DNA of 64,000 bases, taken from Plasmopara viticola. Its lineage: Eukaryota > Oomycota > Peronosporomycetes > Peronosporales > Peronosporaceae. Below are positions 24,511 to 34,442 of the stretch, piece by piece (position 1 is the stretch's first letter; every line of letters starts with the position of its first letter). The stretch is taken from NCBI GenBank assembly GCA_001695595.3, contig MBPM02000008.1:1364001-1428000 (forward strand). The letters run 5' to 3'. The translations under genes and the position numbers were made by a program. The notes below the pieces were generated by a model that worked only from the letters and a program-made list of their open reading frames with translations, was not told where the DNA came from and did no database searches.

Positions 24511-27349
24511 AAGATAACTTTTGAATGTAAAACACATGCTATTTTAGTGTTAAAGGGAGGATGTTGATTAGGAAAAGGTTGAGTTTACGGTCTGGGTACA
24601 CAGAATTAAGCCGTGAATGCTAAGTGAAGGCTGATAACACAACCTAGGTCACAACGGTTTGCATACGAATGTCCGCTTGCTGAGGGAGATTCCTGCAATT
24701 TGCACAGGCCTTGTGCAAAGCACTCACCTCGCCCCATCCCTTTTATTTATATTTCGAGTATGCTAAGCGTATTGATACAGCTTTGACATTTCCATTGTGT
24801 CTCGTATTTTACGCGTATGTTTTTAGAGACTACGAACAACCTTCTCTTTTGAAAGTCTTTTCTTCAAGCTTTGTCACTAGGCGTAACGTAAAGTTGAAGG
24901 CTGATCGTCATTCGTTATTTGCAAGTAAAATCAGCAATTTGCCTCCACCATTTTTTTTCTCGTCGAGGTCGGCAGAGTGGGGAAGGGCGTACTGGCAACA
25001 CAGGATCATTCGAGTGAAGTTATGGCGTGCAATTGATTTCATTAAGCATTTATGAATGAATAAACAATGCTGCTTAATAAGAGTAACAAGCTTTCTTATT
25101 GTCCGCGCCAACGCGACGATTGCTGCACAAAAACAAAAAAATGTAGCTTCTTGAGTGTTTAGTCACAAGAACGATATTTAGATATAAAGTGTATGATCTG
25201 TATACCAATTTAATCCAAAACGAGTGTGCGACGAAATAAAGGCTACTGCTGAATTGATCCATCGAGACTATGGCACTCCTATGTACACCCCAGTCGAGCC
25301 TCTCAGCAAAGGCCAGATCATCAAATATAGAGAGTACAGCTTCAGGGGAAGACTCCGAGCTGAAACGATTGCTAGACTGCTTTGAGCAGAGCTCCCATTG
25401 TAGAAGCAGTGCTCGCGAAAGCTGGGAAATCGTACGACATAACCCTGGCAGTGGATGATAATTTTTCATCGAAGCAGATTTGTCCCGAAAAAGCTGCCCT
25501 TTTTTCTTTTCAGCTTTGGTGCGTTTTGCGCGCGCATATGCAAGCAGAAAGATATGATTTTGATCGTAATCTCAACGCCTAAAAAGCCTTTATCATCTTT
25601 AACAACTTCATGGGGCTCGTGTATCACGGGTAGGGCCCACAATGCGGCAACCAGCCTCCGCTCTTGTATGCCGCCAAGCACGGTAGTTCAGAGATAATTC
25701 AAATGGAGCTAATAGCATGACTTTTAGATTGGCGATTACCTCATGCTTAGTGTTCGTTGAGAGTGAAGTCTCAGTTTCAGCGAAACAATTGAAGCCCGAT
25801 CTAGCCACTCGGGCAAGTTTGCAGGTCGCCGGGGGACTAGAGATTGTCAAGATTTTGCTTACTTTGACTGCACTTCGTGCTCTTCCTATCGAGGTTGTTC
25901 TTGATAAGCTTTGGATTATCGGGGACAAATCGGCTCGCTCGGCACGTGGCTTGCACGTGCTTGTTGATACAAAAAGGTCACAATCGCGTGGACGTTCAAT
26001 TTTCGATCGAATAACGTGCACGCAATAAATACACTGATTCTCCTAAGCACGCGGTGTGCGCCGCGCGGGTTCTGCGAGTAATTGTGTAGGGAGCGCGGCG
26101 TTTAAAGAGTACATTTAAACGGCCTGGTCAAACGACTCGATTTTGAGGTAAGAGCCACAGGCTAGACTAGGACGAGCTCTCTTCCAATGGTGTCGAGGTT
26201 GGCGGATTGTAAGTGTTAGTTTTATACACTCAGGCAAAAGGCGTGCGGAACAAGTGTGCTCTGTGAGCGATAAAGTCGATATAAGACAGTATAGCGTGCT
26301 TACGTAAGTATACGTGGACATTGCGAGCTTGGGTAATTTTTTCGAATGCTGTCTGTATCCGACCTCGACGATGCACTGTGTGCGGACCAAATATTAGTCG
26401 ATTTGCCTAGGGAGTTTATGAGAGATGTGTCGTTTGGACTCATTTATTCTGATGTGAAAGAGTAACACATGTCATAGAATCGATGTCTGCTAGACAAAAT
26501 CTTCCTTTGGAAAGCTTTGAGCTATACGGATTCTAGTGAAAGTCTTGACGTGGGTTCTGTGAGACATAACAACGCAACTCAGTGTGCGTCACGCTTAATA
26601 GCTCTATCACCTTGTCTGGTACAAGTCAACTGATGTTTCGAGCATCGAATAGTCTAATATATAATTGATGGGCCATTGCCGAATAAATATTAGTAAAACA
26701 TATATGTTAGATAGTGACCATACCCTCAGAGAGCTTTATCAATAAAACCTTAATAAATTTGTCAGCGCTTGATTATTAGGACAACAGCAGCTTTTGAATT
26801 CAGGCGGTAAGCGGTATGCAACTCGTGCCGATTCTGAGTGTTGGATAAAGTTCAGAGACTTAAAATCACGCATTCTAAATAAGAAACCATGGCAGCTAGC
26901 TGCAATATAGCAAGCACAGATTCTACATTTTGACTGATTTTGCAGACATCTCACTCGACGATGATTAATTTAAACATTTCAATGATCTTATTTGCTGCCC
27001 CTGCTTTGTAAACCATATACCTCACGAGCCGTTGTACGACCTAAGCTTTTAACAATACACCGATAAAAGTATCTTGTAAAATGTCTTTTGGCATGAGAAA
27101 TTTGAGCCTACTTGGCTGAAAGATAGAGAGTTGTAGTGAGGTGAGGATCGATAGAAGCTACATTTCGATGCTCGCATTGAAATTTTGATTGGTAAGCTTA
27201 GCGCTCCTAGTCACAGTACTACAGAGATCACTTATGCTCATTCGCTAATTCCTTACTAGGATCATCTAATGAGAGAATGACTAAGCAGCTCAGCATGATA
27301 CACAAGAGGAAAGCCAGTATAGAGCTCTGAGTCCGAAAATAAATCGCTT
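24511..27349. other. Intergenic, no gene supported
   Basis: Several overlapping short frames (such as 25074-25469 minus, 25608-26021 minus with 25717-26028 plus) lie opposite each other and show no domain. The 137-codon minus frame at 25608-26021 is Ser/Thr/Arg-rich but unrecognised. I see no splice-linked structure. Confidence 0.4.
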
Positions 27350-29300
27350 AGTTGACCCCAAAAAGCGATTACCGATCCCAACGATCCTACGGTGGACTAC
27401 GAGCCATCTATAGAAGCCACATATAAACAAACCCTACCACGAGGTACTCTTACCTAAAGGAAGCTGTTTGCCCGCCCCCTAATAAGGTACAATCGTAAGC
27501 CTAGTCAACGTACAAGTGGAGCCATACTTACCCAAAACAAAGCCTGCCACATGGTCGACCGTTGCTTTCCTCGCGCATTGAAGAGGTGTATTTAATTATG
27601 AGAGACTGAGGTCGAGTAGGTGAACAAGTTCAGCATTCTGTGCGGAATACACCAATACGTACCATTTCTTAGGATCACAGCGAGATAAGTTATGGGTGCT
27701 AAAAATCAAAAGTCTCGAAAATAAAAATACAAACTTTAATTGGTCGATCTGACATTAAGCCCAAGTAGGTATCTCAGACGAGGGCGATTGTAGACGGTGT
27801 CTTGAGCTGGATCGAGGCATACTTGTCCTTGCAGAACAAGAAAGTGTTGTCAAAGTCTTCAATGTTCACAGCCAGGTTTGTTTACCCCTAGAGACTTTCA
27901 AAGCCGTCTCAATGGCCAGTCAGATCTAAATGCACTTACTGCTAGCCTAATATGATCTACCGCATTTCTTGCGGGCGCAAGAAATTAAGTGACGCGCCAG
28001 AGTCAATCAAGACTTGAAACGGGTGCTACACACTTAGCCCACCCTCTACTGTGACCATCCCAGAAGGCACAGCTTGTAATAGTAGCCCTCAAATCGGTGG
28101 GCAGACAAAGGCTCACTTCTTCTAACCCTTTTGGGACATGTGTCTTTAGCTTACGGCAGCCAGCGTAACACGCATTATTTTATCAGCAACCCCTATCGTA
28201 GATACGCAGATACTCTGGGCCCTATCGAACTCATCTACGGCACTCTAATAGAACACGTGTTCGAAAGTGGCGCCTTACTGATGAAGACCACCAACTTCTG
28301 AAGCTTAAGAATACGTTTATTGATCTCGCACATTTCTTGTTTACCGGGCAAAAACGTGAGCGCTGGTGGAACTTAAGGCTCGCCGATAGGAGCTTTAATC
28401 TCAAAGAACATTTTCTGCGTTCCCAGGGCATAAAACACTCTGGTGATAATTTATACAAATCATTGCCCACCTCACGGCTCCATCCTAAGTAGAAGATTTT
28501 GAGCGTCACATCCGACTGTGACACCTAAAAAAGGTCATCTCTACCTCTTTGATTTGAGTTTGTGCTTTGTATTTCTTTCTCAAAACGCAAAACCTGGCTC
28601 GTTATCAAACTGAACCCTACACCTCCAAGATTGCCTTAAGCATATATTTTGCTCGTAGAGAGCAAACTCCATGACGCGTTCTAGCTACTTGGGCTGCTGC
28701 AAATTTCTTCGTGTTCTCAATCCTTAAGAACCCCGCAAGTCTTCTAAGTAGTGTGAAGATCTCGTCCGATAGATGCGAGAAGATGGTTCGAATCCTTTGT
28801 GAAGGTTTCGGCAACCAATCTTTCTATGGGACCAACAAGTGGTAGGAGTTCCATAGCTCTTAGGCATGCAGAAAATATACAACGTTTCGATTTGCGAGAG
28901 TACGCCTTACAGCGACTGACGTGGGCAGCAAATTGCAGAGCGAGGACATACTTTTGGTGTTTATTGTCTACTGGAATCGTACGCCCCATTTCAATGATTC
29001 GTTAATATCGCGCTGTGTTTAGACCGTCCAGAAACTCTTGAGCCCTATCCCACAGTACCGGCAATGGTACCCTGGGAAAGACTATGCTGCGCTAGATTTT
29101 CCATACAATTGATTAACTTTGTTGTTCTTTCCCTGCCGCACTTCGTTATCTCAACCAAACGCTGCTGCAACAACAAGAGCTTGTTCTTTGGCTTGTCGTA
29201 GACTGCTGCAGTAAGTTGATTTACGATGGCTTTGCAATTATCCAGAGCCGAAGTGTCTGGATTGCGACGTGGCGATACGCTATATCAGAACTTTTTCTGT
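27350..29300 (-). mobile_element. Decayed Ty3/gypsy-type retroelement
   Basis: On the minus strand at about 27975-28020 the translation reads FQVLIDSGASLNFLRPQE, the aspartic-protease active site of gypsy elements (DSGA). An in-frame TAG lies a few codons upstream. Upstream on this strand (28980-29280) an open stretch reads TSALDNCKAIVNQLTAAVYDKPKN and then WDRAQEFLDGLNTARY, which looks gag-like. Intermediate parts are scrambled by stops. No reverse transcriptase core and no LTRs could be read. Confidence 0.55.
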
Positions 29301-29309
29301 CGCTTTTGT

Positions 29310-29326
29310 ACCCATAAAGCACACTG
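29310..29326 (+). repeat. 17-bp direct repeat, left copy
   Basis: ACCCATAAAGCACACTG occurs here and again, same orientation, at 31081-31097. The pair brackets the minisatellite and the broken chromo-like ORF. On the minus strand both copies read QCALWV in the frame of that ORF. They may be repeated coding sequence rather than an insertion footprint. Confidence 0.6.
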
Positions 29327-29513
29327 ATTTAATAGTGAATTGTTGTTATTGGATTTATACGAAAATATCTATAGCTGGCCTGCCTAGGACCGAAGACATT
29401 GAAAATGTTCAGGTTCTGGAGACAATTTCAATCAACGTATAATTATTTCTTGGCGTGAAAGCGGCAGGATCCCCCTTAAAATAATCATAAAGAGTAAGGC
29501 GGAAAAGCCGCTG

Positions 29514-29728
29514 AAAAGCAAAATGCTTTCGCAAAAGAAATCCATCCCACTCGCCAAAAAAGCTAAATGCTTTCGCTTAAAGAAGGGCGGTGTAGCTTAC
29601 AAAAAAGCGAAGTGCTTTCGCAAAAATAGTGTGGCGGAAAACAGCCAAAAGCTGGTTGCGTTCGCCAAAAGAGTGTGGTTAAAACCGCTAAAAGCTTGTT
29701 GCTTTCGCAAAATCAAAAGTCCGTCGTG
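29514..29728 (+). repeat. 44-bp minisatellite, five degenerate copies
   Basis: Units start at 29514, 29558, 29603, 29647 and 29690 (spacing 43-45 bp). Each opens with AAAAGC, a short variable stretch and TGCTTTCGC or TGCGTTCGC. The last copy is partial. One frame gives a repeated KAKCFR peptide every 15 residues, but the frame has no proper context and I do not call a gene. Confidence 0.85.
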
Positions 29729-29830
29729 AAAATCCAATTGTTGTCCATACACGAACTGTACGTCATCGTCAATATGGTGAAGAAAAAGAAAAATAGTTTG
29801 AGAAGTAACGGTCAACAAGCAAGTTTGTCG

Positions 29831-31120
29831 TTAGTTGGAAGTCAAGTTGTTCGCCACTTGCTTTTTTGCTTGACTTCGCCGAGTTTTGCTCTTGGACTTG
29901 GTAGCGCGATGACCGTCGAAAGCCGTGGCGTGTGGCGAAAGACGAGGAATCAACTCGATGCGGTAAATACCACGCACCCGATAAAGCCAATCCATAGCGT
30001 CCATGAGGCCGATCCGTTTGCCGTCATCGTAAATTCGATGAGAACTCTCACTTGCAAGGCTATTCCGTGGCTCAATATCTCAGAAAGGTCACAGTGAACG
30101 AGGTGGAGACCAGGCTAAAGTTTGGAGTCAAAAATGGATTGGACTCCTTTGCCCATGCCGCGAAAGAGGTTCACATCCAGCAGCTTGCACTTGATAGAAA
30201 CGGGCGCGGATCCCTCATCCTTGTGCTCCATCCAACGTAGGAGCTTCTTGGTTTGGGCAATGCCGATCCCAGCGAGAGAAGTGATGTTGTTTTCGAAACA
30301 GAATTTTCCTAGTGCTTGTACTCGTCATGACCCGCAACCTTGTACAGCGCATCAATGGCTTGAACAACGCAGTCACCTCCGTCCGACACCGTCATATATT
30401 CGTGGTAGTCAGAGAATCCTTTCATGTAGCAAAAAAATGGCTTGGTCGACTGTAAAACTTCGTCGTACCACCAGTCGACCCAGTCGCAGGGGCCCTCTTG
30501 GCCGTCTTCAACCAGGGACTGTCTTGATATCCATTCGTCATGTCTATTGAGGAAACGGACATGGTAACAACGACCGCGCTTGGGTTCGTCACGGCGTTTG
30601 TCCACAATGAGGAAAGGGATTTGATCGGAAGTCATGCTATCCGGACCGTCTTGGGCTCGAGCTTGTTTAGGACCAGCCTTTGTGGTACGCAGCCGCTTGG
30701 GGGGAGGACCGTTGTCTTTGACAGCCCCGGAGCGGAGGTGCATGCCGGTCGTTTGCGACGAGTTCTCGAGGGACGATGCCGTCTCGAAGCCAGTAGACTC
30801 GGCGGAATCGCGGGGCCGCTTGCCGGACTGTTGCATGGATTTCTGGGGTGAGTCGTTTAGACGGCCTGAAGGAAGAAGCTCGGACAAATCTGGGATGACA
30901 TTTGTCGATGATCCGTTGGGCTCAGCACAATCAACAGCGGCATCCATTGGACATGCGGAAGCGCCAGAGGCTTCGTGTTCTTGCGCGACCATATTGACCA
31001 TGTCTCGGAGATGAGAAACAACAGCGATAATGTCGGCGGTCAATGGCTCGTGCTCCCTTGAGGTGGTACAAGCAGGCGTCACCCATAAAGCACACTGGTG
31101 CCGACCGACGGGAAAGTTTC
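29831..31120 (-). pseudogene. Broken chromo-like/cysteine-protease-like ORF
   Basis: The minus-strand reading is open from about 31120 to a TAG at 30309-30311. It then continues in another frame to about 30118, passes a TAG, shifts frame again near 30030, and ends at a TAA at 29831-29833. Order of content: a disordered Ser/Pro-rich part; a chromo-like patch (GRCYHVRFLNRHDEWISRQSL); GDCVVQAIDALYKVAG, which resembles a papain-fold nucleophile motif; SHGIALQV with a possible catalytic His; YDDGKRIGLMDAMDWLYRV; and a Lys/Arg-rich tail. Two frameshifts and one stop make it inactive. It could be the end of a retroelement polyprotein or a decayed domesticated gene. There is no ATG at the head. Confidence 0.5.
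31081..31097 (+). repeat. 17-bp direct repeat, right copy
   Basis: Second copy of ACCCATAAAGCACACTG (see 29310). It lies at the 5' side of the broken minus-strand ORF. A 7-bp inverted repeat, GGGAAAG/CTTTCCC, follows about 15 bp downstream. Confidence 0.6.
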
Positions 31121-31149
31121 AATCTTTCCCGAAAACCTTTTATTGACAT

Positions 31150-31899
31150 GATCGTAGCGCAAAAACTTTTCTTTAACTCCGCTTAAATAATGTTTGCTTT
31201 AACGACAAAAAGTCCCCATCTTAATGACATCATAACTACCATTAACGTAACATTTAGTAAAGTATACAATTGTTGAATATGTCACGTGACGTTTGATACA
31301 GGTACTGTCAAATCTGGGTGCACTTATTGAGATTTTTTATCGGAGAGATGAAATTTAGTGGCAGTTGCTATGTTGCAACAAAAGCACTTGAGTTAAACAT
31401 TACATTTCGGTGCCCTAAGCCAAGGATTTGGTATTAAAAGGTCTTGCAGAATGGTGTTCTATCGGTAATTATACTGGTTTGCGTACTATACGTGATTTAA
31501 GTCAAAAGCCTGAACTTTACACTGGGAAGTCTAATGATACACATTGTCGTAAATATAAGGACTACTTTTTGTCCTCGTAATTTATATTTTCCGTTAAGTA
31601 GTAGTACGTCATATTAACCTTTTCTATTTTTCTGCTTAGGAATGGTTTGCTGCTTCTCTTGTCATTCGGCTCGCATCTTTAGCCCTCGATGCGCACACCC
31701 TTGTATCAAACCAAGCAGTGAAAGATACACGAACCAAACGTCGCTGGTGACTACGATGATCTGCTTCTCTTCAAAAGCTACCCAGCCACATTATTTGCTT
31801 ATCAATAATCTCCGTATGTGCATTTTTTGATAGAGAATATGAGCAGTCCTCTACGTCGTTGCTTTACACATTTCTTTCTGTCTTTGCTTTTTTGTTTGC
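31150..31899. other. Intergenic, no gene seen
   Basis: AT-rich, with short frames only (31642-31830 plus and 31802-32038 minus). It leads into the right arm of the effector-bearing inverted duplication. Confidence 0.4.
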
Positions 31900-33840
31900 T
31901 TTGATCTCTACATTTTTGGGGTTTGTGAAAAACAATACAAAGTTTGACGCATAAGATAAGTATTATGCGAAGGTGTCCAATCGACGTCAAAAATTGTCGA
32001 GCAGTGAGCGAACCAAGTGACAACAAGTCCACCTCCATGCATCCTCACGCTTGACAAGATCGGCAGTATCATACATCAACATGCAGACTCTCAAAGGCGG
32101 GCAAGTGCAATATAGAGACGGGCGACAGCAGACTACAAAAATGATTTACGGTAGCGTGCTGTCGATTTTTTTAACATGGTGAATGTAAAATGCCGCAGCA
32201 TTGGATACACAGCGCGTCATTCTCGCGTTTTGAGCACTGGCTGGTGCCATTGCCCGTGCAGGTCGTGTACTCTCAGCAAATCAGTGAAATTTGAAGCGTA
32301 AACTTGACCGAGTCATTGTTTGAGCTGCAGTTAAGTGCTAATAGGTCTCGCTCCTTTGCCCCAATCGCTAGCGAAAAGTTCAATAGTACGTGGCACACTT
32401 TCGTTAGCAGCGATCAATAGCATCAAGAATTGTGCTTGGTTTTCTAATTGTTTCTTGAAAGAATTATGTCGCAGAGCGCACTATTTTTCTCGATAAAACA
32501 AAACAAAATTAAATCAACTAATGTGAATGTGTAGGCCAACTCAGATATTAGTCTTGTTATTGTAGCAGTAATCTAGATATACGTGTACGTTCATTACGTC
32601 ATTGCACTAGATACGCGCACTCTGAGATATCTTCCGTGTAGATCGGCGATCTGTTGGTTGACTGTCGAAGGCCATCTCTGATTTGCAATACGTCTTCTTG
32701 AGTATGCCCACAGAAAAAAGGATTCTATGGATTATTCAGCTTTGGTACAGCAACAATTTTCCCCGGCTGTTTGGCTTCCAAAGCTTTAAAATGTGCTTGC
32801 GCGTTTTTAACATGCAAAGTGTCAGTTTTAAAGATTGGCTTCGACGCAAACAACCCCCCGTGATAAAAATTACCCCCCCTTTCTTCGGCTGCAGCCCTTT
32901 TCTCTCGCAGTTTGCTTCGAAGGCGCTCAGAGCTTTGACTGGCGTCGACGGTGCCGTGACTTGTGGCCAGGAATGTAGCTAGAATGAGCACGAAAGCGCA
33001 CGATCGACGCATGCTTCACCACTTGCAGTGCCAAAAGAATAATGGGCTCATGGTCGTGCTTGCGCTGCAAAACCCGTTTTCACTGAGGTAGTGATGGGAA
33101 ATAAACACATGGGTAAGGCAAGATGCGAAAGCAACGAGGCAAATTAAACTTCGGGTAGGCTATCCATGTTTGCAAGCTTTCGTACACATGAGATTGAAGG
33201 TCATTCCTGAATTTATATATGTTTTCTTCGAGATTCTTACGAGTACGTAACACCTGCTGTCGCGAGGTTATAAAGTATCGATCTGTGTAGTTCATTGCGA
33301 CATTATCACAGTGCGCCTTTTGCAGCGCGACAAACTACTTTCGACTGCATTGTCTAACAAAGGACGCCCTCACTTTCATCTTCACATTCAACCTGATGGT
33401 TTAAAGCATCTACATATGGTCCACACGACAGGACGTCCATACGGCAATTGTAAACACCCGCTCGGTTAAATCAAGTGCTCACTATCTAGTAGCAAACGCA
33501 TCACCTCAATTCTATCCACCAAATGGCATTACAAGTGAGGCCATACGAGCACCAAAGAGCAGTCTTTGTGTGTATGCAATGTTGCGATGTCGCCCTCCGA
33601 GCAGCCGCATGCGACGCAAGGATATGGTAACGCCAAATTGCATTTCGCCTCCAAGGTTTTTTTAACCTGAAATCTTTAACACATGCCTCCAACCATCTCG
33701 TCGACCTTAATGTACACCCTATGTACTTTTAAGCAAAACCAGATTTTTTTTCGTGTCGTCGATTGTTTGCAGCAGTGTTTCATTTGATGCGGAAGCTTTT
33801 TTAACGTGTCTAACACTGCCATTGAGTATGACCACTGCGA
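31900..33840 (-). repeat. Right arm of effector-bearing inverted duplication
   Basis: Reverse-complement partner of 1-1390 with matches along its length. It is longer because it retains about 530 bp (about 32350-32880) holding the C-terminus and downstream part of the effector gene. Downstream minus-strand frames at 33080-33295 and 33501-33692 read as partly conserved coding remnants in both arms (such as RMRLLGGR), so the duplicated unit carries more than the effector. Family unrecognised. Confidence 0.8.
32725..33012 (-). CDS. Candidate secreted RxLR-like/EER effector
   Basis: 95 codons with an ATG start at 33012. The N-terminus is a clear signal peptide: two Arg, then a hydrophobic core (AFVLILATFLATSHG), with likely cleavage near residue 24 after VDA. 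The mature protein opens with SQSSERLRSKLREKRAAAEER. This has SKLR at residues 33-36 in the place of the canonical R-x-L-R, then EER at 43-45. Oomycete host-translocated effectors carry this order (signal peptide, RxLR, dEER), and downy mildews often have degenerate first-Arg forms. The remaining 50 residues are small, Lys/Ala-rich and without Cys; no WY-fold motif is visible. Location and function in a host are inference only. A dead copy lies at 759-892. Confidence 0.72.
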   Translation of the reverse strand: MRRSCAFVLILATFLATSHGTVDASQSSERLRSKLREKRAAAEERGGNFYHGGLFASKPIFKTDTLHVKNAQAHFKALEAKQPGKIVAVPKLNNP

Positions 33841-34442
33841 GAGAGCGTTGTTATGCGATGCAACTGCATCATTCCCGAAGGTTGCAAACAGCGATAAAAG
33901 TGTACTGACAGCTGGGTAAGCACCATCATCCGTCTAACTGATGTGACAAATTTTGAGGTTTTATTGACCATTTTCAAAAGCTTGACCGGCAAAAAATTTC
34001 GTCGACTCGTATGCTGCAGAATCCCAGTGTTATGTATTGGCGTCTTTCTAATGGCATTAAAAATTATTGATGGTCAGTCTAATTCACGATCGCATTGATC
34101 GAACATATGACTGGAACCGAGCGCGAAGCTTACCTTGTTGACTGCCACGGGCTATACAAAGTTAGCTCAACAATGTCATGAGACTGCGGCTTTATTTTGC
34201 AGCACCGTCAAGCTTGAGTTCTGTTGATTTAGCGACTTATGTGCACTTGAAAACTGTCAAAGTCATATATTTGACGTCGCTTAAGCTCTCGGCCTCTATT
34301 CCTTATGCGAAGTTAGGCAGATGCCAAGTATAACTGAAAAATAAATTAGACATTAGTCCAGCCTTCACCGAGTGACCGTGAATAATGACGACAAAGCACG
34401 TTCAAAACGAATAATATTAAATTACCCAAGACACAAAGCAGG
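33841..34442. other. Intergenic, no gene seen
   Basis: Boundary between the repeat-rich region and the gene-dense block. The frame 34346-34645 (minus) is a shadow of the large gene that follows. Confidence 0.45.

Noticed and set aside
25608..26028. 137-codon minus and 103-codon plus frames overlapping
   Set aside because: Mutually antisense, no domain; open frames of this size can be chance.
29523..29729. Repetitive KAKCFR frame as a gene
   Set aside because: It is the translation of a minisatellite without a gene-like context.
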